Assembly: GCF_011087585.1 (NCBI RefSeq)
Contig: NZ_VJOT01000028.1
Location: forward strand, 32,030 to 96,029
Origin: Neochlamydia sp. AcF84
GTDB lineage: Bacteria > Chlamydiota > Chlamydiia > Chlamydiales > Parachlamydiaceae
DNA: 64,000 bases
Reading direction: 5' to 3'
This document shows, piece by piece, positions 20,157 through 28,245 of the stretch. The position numbers and the translations under genes were made by a program. Within the stretch, counting starts at the first letter, position 1. Each line of letters starts with the position of its first letter. The notes beneath the pieces are model-generated. The model searched no databases. It was not told the origin of the DNA and saw nothing but the letters and a program-made list of their open reading frames with translations.

Positions 20157-21097
20157 TGAAAATTCAATGTTCCTTTTATGAATTAACTAGCAAGCAGCCT
20201 ATTCAATCAAAAATCCTTCACTCTTTAAGGCGCGGAGCCTTGTTAAAAGTTACCTTTAAAGGGGGAATTATAGGCTATGCAGACTGCCACCCTTGGGAAG
20301 AGCTAGGCGATTTACCCTTGCAAACTCAACTGGATTTATTGCAAAGAGGAAAATGTACACGCCTTACAACCCAATCAATTTATTTTGCTCGCGCTGATGC
20401 AAAAGCGCGCGCCAATAAACGTAGCTTATTTGAAACTTGTAAAATTCCTATGAGCCATTATCTGATGGCTCATCTGGATGAGTCTAGCCTCAATAATCTT
20501 CAAAAGGCATGGGAAAATGGCTTTACTTTTTTTAAAGTAAAATTAGGCCATAATCTTTCATTAGAAGAAGAAATCTTTGCAGAGATGGCTCATTTGTTTC
20601 CTCATGCAAAATGGCGATTAGATTTTAATGCCAAATTAACTGTAGAGCAATTTTGGGCCTTCATGGAGCGCTTACCTATTCCCAAGACCTCTATTGATTA
20701 CATAGAAGATCCCTTTCCTTTTACCTATAAAGCTTGGAAAAAGGCATTTGAAACCTTTCAGGTGCCTCTAGCAGCCGATGAATTTTTTAAAAGCGCCTAT
20801 GGGCAGCCTGAAGCGGCTCAGGTATTAATCATGAAGCCGGCTATACAAAGGTTGAAGCAGGTAGATATTAGGCAGCGCCTAGTAGTAACTTCTTATTTAG
20901 ATCATCCTTTAGGGCAAATGAGTGCAGCATATATGGCTTCTCTTACCACCCCAGAGCCCTGCGGGCTTCTATCGCATCATATTTATCAGGATAATCCTTT
21001 TTTAGGAATGATAATCAATCAGGGTCCCTTTTTACAACCTGTAAAAGGTTATGGCCTGGGCTTTGATGAGCTTCTTGCAAGCCAACATTTTGAATAA
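20156..21097 (+). CDS. menC: o-Succinylbenzoate synthase
   Basis: Enolase-superfamily dehydratase making o-succinylbenzoate. Starting at the ATG overlapping menA's stop gives 313 residues; a longer open frame to 20129 lies inside menA and is unlikely. Key residues by superfamily pattern: KVKLG near 128-132 (catalytic Lys), DFNAK near 156-160, EDPF near 184-187, ADEF near 208-211 (metal ligands) and IMKPA (second Lys). It closes the overlapping menF-D-H-B-A-C run. Confidence 0.9.
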   Translation: MKIQCSFYELTSKQPIQSKILHSLRRGALLKVTFKGGIIGYADCHPWEELGDLPLQTQLDLLQRGKCTRLTTQSIYFARADAKARANKRSLFETCKIPMSHYLMAHLDESSLNNLQKAWENGFTFFKVKLGHNLSLEEEIFAEMAHLFPHAKWRLDFNAKLTVEQFWAFMERLPIPKTSIDYIEDPFPFTYKAWKKAFETFQVPLAADEFFKSAYGQPEAAQVLIMKPAIQRLKQVDIRQRLVVTSYLDHPLGQMSAAYMASLTTPEPCGLLSHHIYQDNPFLGMIINQGPFLQPVKGYGLGFDELLASQHFE

Positions 21098-21113
21098 ATC
21101 TTAAAGGAGGAGC

Positions 21114-21428
21114 GAAAATCCGGATGGTAAGAGGCTTGTCCTAAGCTAATATGTTGATCATAATATTTGCCTGTGGGAAGCCGAAACTGGAAAATGTATG
21201 CACATTTGGGCAGGACTTATTGGTAATACCTATGTAGCATTTTCTCCGGACAGCAACTCGATAGCCATCTTAATCGGTGTATACGACAAGAATGTTCACT
21301 TTTGGGAAATTGTCACAGGAAGATATTTATATACTTTATCCCTCGATATTTTTTATTGTGCATCTATATCTCCCCTAAGGCAGGGCATGTTTTTGTTAAT
21401 AACCAAATGCTTGATTTTTTCCCCTTAG
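21114..21428 (+). pseudogene. WD40-repeat protein remnant
   Basis: One frame reads WD40 repeats through an internal stop: PDGKRLVLS, then TAA at 21147-21149, then a repeat ending NICLWEAETGKC, then AFSPDSN and KNVHFWEIVTG, after which the frame ends. Two partial WD repeats with W-[DE] ends are clear. There is no start and the protein would be far too short for a propeller. It sits directly behind menC and splits the menaquinone genes from menE, so it marks a past insertion or a decayed effector. Confidence 0.7.
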
Positions 21429-21712
21429 GAAAAAGCTATTTTAGCTTCCAACAAAGAGGTAATAGCAGCTCAAATAGGTGAAAAAAACCTTATAGTTTAG
21501 AATAGAATAATAAAGTAGATAGGCTTAGCTACAAAAAATTAAGGCAGATCATGAGCAGATGAGAAAAAAAGTAGGATAGCAATAAAATTTTCTTTCATGA
21601 AGTTTGATAAGCGAATTCAATGACGCTCATGAGCGTGATGCAATCATCTAAAGGCCTCTATAATTCAAAAAGTGGTTATCTAATGTATAACAGTTTATTT
21701 AAACAGCAGAAG

Positions 21713-22888
21713 TTACCTGGAAGCTAATTTTTTTTGCTGTTCTATTAAATCGGCATGCTCAGCCTCTTTTATCTCTTTTAAAATTATTATTTTAGCCATT
21801 TTTTCCTCGTATTTTTCTTTAATTTTCAGCGGCTCTTTTATGGGCTTCTTTGCCCACCACCACAGCTTGGCATTTTCTTCTATACAAAGCTGGTTTTCAA
21901 ATAATTGGTTCGTGCATTCTTCATCTAAGTCTGCAAGCTGAGAGGCGAGATGGCGAATATCTTTTAATAGATCATCAATTTGATGGTTTAATTCCATCTT
22001 TTTTGCCTTTATAGCATCATCCTCAAACAAGCTATGCTGAGAAGCAAAAGATTGTTTAACTAATATGCTTGCTTTACTTGACTCAAAAATAAAAGTTTCC
22101 TCGCAAACATTCACCTTCTCCTCGTGAATTTCAGGGAAATCATGGCTATCAATCTCTTGAGGGGCGAGGGGGAGTGCATTGTCTCCAGCCTCTTCTGCAG
22201 CTTCATAATTGACCTCAGCTTTTTCGTGTTCAATATCTGCCAGGTTAGCATTAAAAATGGCTAGTGAAGGGATGCTTTCTTGAGGGGTAGTTAAAATAGT
22301 GATACTTTGAGAATCTATCGAAGGCTCTAGGTTTGCTACCTGTTTATCTCGCCTCGCTTCATTAAAAAAGAGGTCATCTCTCTTGTTATCAACTTCATTG
22401 TTAGCTAAGTTATCTTTACCGACATCTGAGCTGCTTTCACTGGAGGCCTTCCGGTTTAAATGATCTAAAAAGCCGATAGGTTCACTTAATTTCTCAAGCT
22501 CAGCGTTGGACTGCTCTTTTGAATAGCTCCTGTGTAATTTATACGCTTGTCTTTCTTCTTCTACGCTTAGGTTGTTGGCTTCCAAGTATTTGTTGAAAAG
22601 AACTATACAAGGCTTTTGGGGATGGCGAGTCATGTAGGCAAACCTTTCTAGATTATCTTTAATAATTAGCTTAGCTTTTCTGTAAGCTTTTGAAAATATT
22701 TCTAAAACAAAATCCATAATAGTATTCCATAAGCCTACTCTTACTTTAGATAGGGTACGGCTAACCACACGTTCTCCTAAGGTTCCATGGTTAACAATAC
22801 ATTTAGTCTCGTCGAGAAATATTTCTTTTTCTTTTAAGGCAATTTGAAATTTTTGATAGGAGTTAATCTTAATATACTTATCTAACAT
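21713..22888 (-). CDS. Coiled-coil hypothetical protein
   Basis: A 391-residue protein I do not recognise. Residues 1-110 are basic and partly helical with one amphipathic or hydrophobic patch (VGLWNTIMDFVLEIF near 52-66). The centre (about 130-290) is acidic and low-complexity. Residues 290-390 are strongly heptad-like (KKMELNHQIDDLLKDIR, then KEKYEEKMAKII), predicting a coiled coil. There is no signal peptide. Such architecture is common in chlamydial inclusion-associated or secreted proteins, but nothing here proves that. It lies between the WD40 remnant and menE on the opposite strand. Confidence 0.6.
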   Translation of the reverse strand: MLDKYIKINSYQKFQIALKEKEIFLDETKCIVNHGTLGERVVSRTLSKVRVGLWNTIMDFVLEIFSKAYRKAKLIIKDNLERFAYMTRHPQKPCIVLFNKYLEANNLSVEEERQAYKLHRSYSKEQSNAELEKLSEPIGFLDHLNRKASSESSSDVGKDNLANNEVDNKRDDLFFNEARRDKQVANLEPSIDSQSITILTTPQESIPSLAIFNANLADIEHEKAEVNYEAAEEAGDNALPLAPQEIDSHDFPEIHEEKVNVCEETFIFESSKASILVKQSFASQHSLFEDDAIKAKKMELNHQIDDLLKDIRHLASQLADLDEECTNQLFENQLCIEENAKLWWWAKKPIKEPLKIKEKYEEKMAKIIILKEIKEAEHADLIEQQKKLASR

Positions 22889-23237
22889 ACAAAGCCTTGG
22901 GTATAATATTCGGCTAAATTATAGGATAGAATATTTATTTTAATATATTTTATGGTTTTAAATGGATAGCATTTATTTGAGTAGTCGATAAGACAAAGAA
23001 TATTTTAAGTTTTGGGCTTACTATGAAATAGTAAAAAGGCTTTCTTAATTTTTCAAGGGAGAACTAAAATGCTTCTACCAAGAAAGAGACTATTTTCCTA
23101 TTTTTTACTTGAGAAGATGGATAACAATGAGATAATACTAATTTTTCATGGTGTTAAAGCTTTCCTAATGTATTTTATAGCGATAGGGCAAAAAGCTTAA
23201 AGAAATTTAAATTTTATAATCGTTTGATAGCTAACCT
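22889..23237. other. Spacer upstream of menE, with one possible 43-residue ORF
   Basis: AT-rich divergent spacer. An ATG at 23069 has AAGGGAG about 7 bases upstream and opens a 43-codon frame ending with TAA at 23200, beginning MLLPRKRLFSYF and ending FIAIGQKA. It could be a small membrane-active peptide or chance. No other feature is seen. Confidence 0.25.
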
Positions 23238-24356
23238 ATGATTAAGATCAACTGGCAGTCTGCTGAATCGCATCTATTGTTAAACCCTCGTCTTCCTGTA
23301 AGAAAACCTTCGCTCTGGGAAACAGGGGAAATGCTTATCAATAAATTTGAGAGGCATCTATGGTTAACCACCTCAGGATCTTCCCAACAAAAGCTGGTGG
23401 CCCTTTCTAAAGATGCTTTATTAGCTTCTGCTCAAGCAGTTAACTATCATCTTCAGGCTACCTCAACGGACATTTGGATTAATCCTTTACCTTTGTTTCA
23501 TGTGGGAGGCCTATCTATCCAAGCACGTGGGTATTTAAGCGGAGCAACAGTTTACACTTTCGCTGAAAAATGGTCAGTGCGGCATTTTTATGAAATGCTT
23601 ATAGTTAAAAAAGGAACATTAACTGCTCTTGTGCCTGCACAAGTTTATGATCTAGTGGTTAGTAAATTACCAGCCCCTAAGAGCTTGCGCGCTGCTATCG
23701 TAGGAGGAGGGGCGCTACAAAGATCCTTGTATACCCAAGCACGTGAATTAGGTTGGCCCTTGTTGCCTAGCTACGGATTAACTGAATGCTCTTCTCAGGT
23801 GGCCACCGCTAGTTTGCATAGCCTTTCTACCCCTCAGCTTCCCCCCTTAGAAATACTTTCTCATGTGCAAGTCAAAATAAATGAGAAAGGGTGTTTTTGC
23901 CTTTCTAGTCCTGCTTTGTTAACTGCTTATGCCTCTCTTAAAGCAGGGGAGTGGCAGCTCATCTATCCTGTCTCAGAGGGATGGTTTGTTACTGAAGATG
24001 TAGGAACCCTATCTCAAAATCTTTTAAAGTTAAAGGGTAGAAGAGGGGATTTCATAAAAATTGGAGGAGAGAATGTAGAAGTGGGACGCTTGGAAGAAAT
24101 TTTGGAAGGAATAAAACTAGAACAAGGCATCCATAAAGATATGGCGCTAGGAGCTATCCCAGATAAGCGGTTAGGGTATGTCATTCATCTATTTAGCACT
24201 ACGCCTTTAGTACAATCTGTGCAAACTTTATATGATAAATGTGTACTGCCATTTGAACGTATTAGAAAAGTTCATATTGTGCAGGCTATTCCCCGTTCAC
24301 CTTTAAAAAAATTATTAAGAGGGGAGTTGATTCGCCTTGCATCTCGGTCTAATTAA
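23238..24356 (+). CDS. menE: o-Succinylbenzoate-CoA ligase
   Basis: AMP-forming ligase that activates o-succinylbenzoate for MenB. The 372 residues are shorter than the usual 450 or more, with a reduced N-terminus. ANL motifs are present: TTSGSSQQK near 45-53 (A3 phosphate loop), YGLTECS near 179-185 (A5), GRRGDFIKIGGENV near 268-281 (A8 hinge) and a C-terminal catalytic Lys region RSPLKKL. It is separated from menC by about 2.1 kb of foreign-looking DNA, so it must have its own promoter. Confidence 0.88.
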   Translation: MIKINWQSAESHLLLNPRLPVRKPSLWETGEMLINKFERHLWLTTSGSSQQKLVALSKDALLASAQAVNYHLQATSTDIWINPLPLFHVGGLSIQARGYLSGATVYTFAEKWSVRHFYEMLIVKKGTLTALVPAQVYDLVVSKLPAPKSLRAAIVGGGALQRSLYTQARELGWPLLPSYGLTECSSQVATASLHSLSTPQLPPLEILSHVQVKINEKGCFCLSSPALLTAYASLKAGEWQLIYPVSEGWFVTEDVGTLSQNLLKLKGRRGDFIKIGGENVEVGRLEEILEGIKLEQGIHKDMALGAIPDKRLGYVIHLFSTTPLVQSVQTLYDKCVLPFERIRKVHIVQAIPRSPLKKLLRGELIRLASRSN

Positions 24357-24735
24357 TATAAATAACTTAAAATCCCAGGGTTTACTCAAGTGATATTTAA
24401 TATTCTCTTCCTCAAAGATATATTTTCTACTTAAATCTACAAGCCATCCCTTCTCTTTAGAAGAGAGCTATTGAAACATACAAAGAAACCTCTTTTAGCT
24501 ATGAAATAGCCCACAATTAAAATTTTATCTTTTACAGAATGTCGCCCCCTCATTCAAAAGGAAAATAAAGCCTTTATCAATTGCCTTACTTACTTACTTA
24601 AAAGCATAGGAGAGTGTAAAGAAGTTAAGTTAAAAGCTTAGATTAACATTAAATTTAATCACAGGGGATGTATGCTTCTCAAAAAGAAAGTCTCTCTTTA
24701 AGCTTTTTTAGACGTTTAGAATTAGCTAAAGGTTT
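24357..24735. other. Spacer between convergent menE and menG
   Basis: About 380 AT-rich bases with no recognisable coding frame, RNA or strong hairpin. It separates two genes that end toward each other. Confidence 0.4.
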
Positions 24736-25461
24736 TTAATTACCTTTTTTAGCTACCAGAATGGTAGCGATGCCGCCCATAAGGGAAATCATAGAAGTTT
24801 GCTTAAAGCCTGCTAATTTAAGCATACTCTCTAATTCTTGAGGGGATATGAATGAATGAATGCTATTGCACAAATATTCATAAGCTTCGCGATTAGAAGT
24901 TACTAATTGGCCCATGATAGGCAAAATAGTTTTTAAATATAATTTATGTCCAGCCTTTATAAATGGCTGTGTAGGTTGGGTAAGTTCTAAAATCCCTACT
25001 GTGCCCCCAGTATTTAACACCCGATAAATTTCATTAAAACATTGCTGAGGATGGGGAATGTTACGGATCCCATAGGCTAGCGTAGCGCTTTCAATAGATT
25101 CCTCAGCCAAAGGGATTTTTTGAGCATCGGCTTGCAAATAAGTAAGGGTATGAGGCTGAAGATTTAAATGATTCGCTCTTTCTTTAGCACAGCAAAGCAT
25201 TTCTGGACAAAAGTCTAATAGGTATGCCTTACAAGGTAAATGGCACCTTTTTAAATACTTAAAAGCAATTTCTCCCGTGCCACAGCACAGGTCTAAGTAA
25301 GTGGAAGGGTGTTGCTTTTCCATGGCTGTACGAATAAGCTTTTTGTTCCACAATTTATGCATTTGAAAAGAAAGTATAGCATTAGTTTTATCATATTGCT
25401 GAGCGATGCTCCCAAACATTTGCTGAAGAGACTGTGGATTATCTTTATTGTAAAGACTCAT
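24736..25461 (-). CDS. menG: Demethylmenaquinone C-methyltransferase
   Basis: SAM-dependent methyltransferase of the UbiE/MenG family, the last menaquinone step. The start at 25461 (MSLYNKDNPQ) has a perfect AGGAGG upstream and gives 241 residues; the frame is open 15 codons further but without a ribosome site. LDLCCGTGE near 54-62 is SAM motif I, the UbiE block LAYGIRNI sits near the middle, and LELTQP follows. It overlaps the upstream NqrM-like gene by 17 bases. With only the menaquinone pathway visible, MenG function is preferred over ubiquinone. Confidence 0.92.
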   Translation of the reverse strand: MSLYNKDNPQSLQQMFGSIAQQYDKTNAILSFQMHKLWNKKLIRTAMEKQHPSTYLDLCCGTGEIAFKYLKRCHLPCKAYLLDFCPEMLCCAKERANHLNLQPHTLTYLQADAQKIPLAEESIESATLAYGIRNIPHPQQCFNEIYRVLNTGGTVGILELTQPTQPFIKAGHKLYLKTILPIMGQLVTSNREAYEYLCNSIHSFISPQELESMLKLAGFKQTSMISLMGGIATILVAKKGN

Positions 25462-25663
25462 CTTTCTTTCCTCCTTTCCTACATAGCCCGCAGGAGACGC
25501 TCTCATCTGTGCATTTTTCTTTTTGTAATTGCCTAGGAGTGCGGCCGCAAGCCCCAGGCTTAATTTTTATTCTGCCTGTAATCCACCAGCTAATTCCTAG
25601 CAGAATAAGAGAAATTAAGACAATGACAAAAGCTATGAAGACAGTAAGCATTAAATTAGACAT
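25445..25663 (-). CDS. NqrM-like Na+-NQR maturation protein
   Basis: A 72-residue protein from ATG 25663 (AAGG 7 bases upstream). One N-terminal membrane helix (about residues 5-26) is followed by a cytoplasmic tail with four cysteines: GACG, KC, then SCGLC. This helix plus four-Cys plan matches NqrM (DUF539), which helps load the iron site of Na+-translocating NADH:quinone reductase. Chlamydiae use Na+-NQR. Its 3' end overlaps menG by 17 bases, linking maturation of a quinone reductase with synthesis of its quinone. The family call rests on size, topology and cysteine pattern only. Confidence 0.55.
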   Translation of the reverse strand: MSNLMLTVFIAFVIVLISLILLGISWWITGRIKIKPGACGRTPRQLQKEKCTDESVSCGLCRKGGKKDESLQ

Positions 25664-25849
25664 GCACAAACCTTGTTAAATATCTATTAGGGATAATAGA
25701 GCCTACCATGTAAAGCGTAAAGAGATAAATTAAATTTTCATCAAGTCGAGGATAAAAAAGAATAGGAAAGCCCAAATTTTTATCCTCTCTTTATCTTTAA
25801 GGCTCAGAATTTTTTACTATATCAGGCAGGTCAAAATTATAGAAAAAAT

Positions 25850-26270
25850 GGGAAGAGGATGCCACGCTAGATAAAATGTTGCAGGCTTGCTTGATACAGC
25901 TTAAGTTTGCTGGAATATTAGATTAGGAATGTTTAGCAGCCGATGTTTTTTCTTTAGCAGGAAAAGGAGGAGGGCAAAAGATTAATTATAGATATACAAG
26001 CAAAGGAGTAATTACCTATTGATTAGCAGAGGCAAAGGGTATGGCGGTGGCTCAATATTTAAAGGAGGTACCTGAAATTTGATAGGGTAGAGAAATTAGA
26101 TGATAAGCGATTTCGACGTTTGCCGGGAGTAAGGTGCACCCCCTTTAATAAGATGTTACAAATTTTGCAACAAGCCGCTAAGGCAAAGAAGATTAAAGGC
26201 GTGCGTAAATATAAATTAACTTACTTTATGTACATCTGCTCGTTACTAAATCTATTTAATGCGCCAATGG
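25850..26270 (+). mobile_element. Two decayed IS5-family transposase fragments
   Basis: Around 25960-26090 one frame reads LAGKGGGQKINYRYTSKGV, a stop, then LAEAKGMAVAQ, like the catalytic core of IS427-type IS5 transposases. From about 26095, another frame reads KFDRVEKLDDKRFRRLPGV and then NKMLQILQQAAKAKKIKG, like the N-terminal helix-turn-helix of DDE-4-type IS5 transposases. Both are truncated and carry stops, so neither is active. They stand next to an IS66 remnant and a toxin-antitoxin pair. Confidence 0.6.
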
Positions 26271-26297
26271 TTTAATTTCAGGAAGCTCGATCTGCTG

Positions 26298-26660
26298 TCA
26301 TGAAAAAAGCTTATCAGTTGCATGCATTACAGAGTGGCAGTTTGGACAAACTTTTAGGCAACGCACTTCATGTGAGGTAACTGCACTAGCAGCAGGTAGC
26401 AGTTGACGGCTAGCACCAGGAGGATAAGGTCGATTTTCTACTCTCGGTAATGATGAACGATTAGCATTTTGACCTGTCGATGGTGGCTTGGAACGATTCT
26501 TAGAATTTTGATTAAGCTGTTTTTCCAACTGAGCTATGGGCGCTTCAAGCTTGGTGATTACCTTTTCTCATCTATTCACCATGGCTTTTAGCTGAGCATT
26601 TTCAGCTTTTAGCTCTGCATTCTCTGTAAATAGCTACTCGTCTGAAGGTTGCATACCATT
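26298..26660 (-). pseudogene. IS66-type transposase N-terminal remnant
   Basis: The minus-strand frame contains LEKQLNQNSKNRSKPPS, the hallmark N-terminal motif of IS66 TnpC, followed by a basic region and a CPNCHSV zinc-like motif. Upstream, coiled-coil segments (FTENAELKAENAQLKAM) read in frame but are interrupted by TGA and TAG. The DDE catalytic domain is missing. Confidence 0.72.
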
Positions 26661-26926
26661 CAATATGTGATTAAGTAAATATATAGTCAATTTCTCTTCT
26701 CACTAACAAAAATTCTTAGATTTTCACTTTTTTAGCTTCCTACTAAAAATAAATTTACATTTATTCTTTCTAAAATTGAGGTAATGATGAAGCTTTTTAG
26801 GGTAGATTAGGTCGAGCTATTCTAAAACATGAGATGTCCCCCTAGTTTTAGTCTTTCCTAGTTTTAGGCTTGCCTATAAATGTTTTCTTTAATATCATAA
26901 AGATATCAACCTTAAATAGGAGTTAT

Positions 26927-27187
26927 ATGACTGCTCGTTCGCATAGAGTAAAGGTCACCATTGACGTTTCTGAAGACGAAAGAATTTATATTAAGATGTT
27001 AGCCGCTAAGGAAAGGATGACTATTAGTGATTTTATTATGTCCTTTGTTAGACCTAATATTCCTTATGGACAACCCAATGCTGAAACTCGAAAAGCATTG
27101 TGCGATGTAGATAAAAGAAAAAATCTTACTCATTGCAAAAACTTAGAAGAATTTTGGGCAGCAATGGGAATAGATCCGCGTGCTTGA
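26927..27187 (+). CDS. RelB/DinJ-like antitoxin
   Basis: An 86-residue protein; ATG 26927 with TAGGAG upstream is preferred over a frame open to 26870. The N-terminal part (RVKVTIDVSEDERIYIKMLA) resembles a ribbon-helix-helix DNA-binding module, and the C-terminal tail is charged, as antitoxins that wrap their toxin. It overlaps the toxin gene by 8 bases. Such antitoxins usually repress their own operon. IS debris lies directly upstream, in keeping with horizontal transfer. Confidence 0.75.
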   Translation: MTARSHRVKVTIDVSEDERIYIKMLAAKERMTISDFIMSFVRPNIPYGQPNAETRKALCDVDKRKNLTHCKNLEEFWAAMGIDPRA

Positions 27188-27446
27188 AATTGAATTTACC
27201 ACAGCTATAAAGAAGGACTTAAAGAAGTATCAATATCAAAAAGATATCCTTCTTGCCCTTCATGAAGTTATTGACATATTAGCGAAACAACGTTCTCTAC
27301 CCTCTAAACACCGTGATCATCATTTAAGGGGTAATTGGATAAATCATAGGGAGTGTCATGTTAAAAACGATGTCTTACTCATCTATCAAATCAATGATAA
27401 TATTTTATTTTTAACTCGCTTTGGCTCTCATTCTGAGCTTTTTTAA
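27180..27446 (+). CDS. YafQ/RelE-family mRNA interferase toxin
   Basis: An 88-residue protein starting with GTG inside the antitoxin gene. The C-terminal half matches YafQ: HHLRGNW, HRECHVKNDVLLIYQ and RFGSHSELF. The histidines and Asp correspond to the YafQ catalytic set (His in RECH, Asp in KNDV, His in GSHS), so the toxin looks intact. YafQ cuts mRNA on the ribosome. It forms a pair with the upstream antitoxin. Confidence 0.82.
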   Translation: MLEIEFTTAIKKDLKKYQYQKDILLALHEVIDILAKQRSLPSKHRDHHLRGNWINHRECHVKNDVLLIYQINDNILFLTRFGSHSELF

Positions 27447-28036
27447 AAGGAGTTGAGGAAGCAATAAATCATTTTTAAGCAGCGATTTTGCTGAGGGGGG
27501 GTTAATAACGAAATTAAACTTATTAAAAGAAAAGCCTAGGATTTGGTAAATCTTGAAAAATTTAGGATAAATAATAATAGATTTTTTTTAAGATAAATTT
27601 TAGCCACGCAAATCTACGAAGAACCCAAATTCTAAAATTTCTCTTCAAATGAGCATAATAAATGAATTTGGTAGATTAGAGCTAGTTAGCCTTTTTAATG
27701 AATTTTTAAAGTATAAAATGCATGTTTTAGTGTGCAAATATGCTTTTAATCAGATGCCTAGTCTTGCCAACATGATAAATGCTAGGAATGAGGAGCGAGC
27801 TATTATAAGTGCTAGACGAAATACCACTAAGTAGTCCCTTGTGCAATCCCATACGCTTTAAGAAATATTATGCCCTTAAGTAAGAGAGGCAACTAAGGAA
27901 GCTTAAATTTTCCCTTTAAACTACAGACTTAGTTTTTTTAAAGCCTATTGGTTGATAGAATTACTGATTAAGGCGTTTGCCAGATGTTTCTATTTAAGAA
28001 AACCTTAAGAAGATATATAGTCTAACCCTCAATTAT
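27447..28036. other. Intergenic region, no gene supported
   Basis: About 590 bases of AT-rich DNA after the toxin gene. A 61-codon frame at 27649-27834 (ending with NARNEERAIISARRNTTK) has no ribosome site and no family I recognise; it could be a gene fragment. Confidence 0.35.
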
Positions 28037-28075
28037 GCTCTACGCTTTTATATTAAAAAAAGCAGTAGAGCTTTT
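28037..28075. terminator. Hairpin terminator candidate
   Basis: GCTCTACGCTTTT (28037-28049) pairs with AAAAGC-A-GTAGAGC (about 28057-28071) with one bulged A, and TTTT follows on the plus strand. It stands between the toxin-antitoxin side and the end of the DUF3604 gene about 170 bases away. The strand served is unclear. Confidence 0.5.
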
Positions 28076-28245
28076 AAGGCTTACTAAATTTCTTAAGTTT
28101 TTCAGCGTCTAAAGAGGCTTAAATGTTTAGATATAACCATTTTATATAAGCTATAGTATTCAAAAAGCTTTACGTAAGAGTCTATTGCAGAACTGGCTAC
28201 AAAAAACTCTTAGGGTTAATGTTAGACTATAAAAACTTTCATTTT

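Noticed and set aside
27649..27834. 61-codon frame after the YafQ toxin
   Set aside because: Ends with a basic segment that looks protein-like, but there is no ribosome site or recognised family; kept only as a note in the spacer entry.
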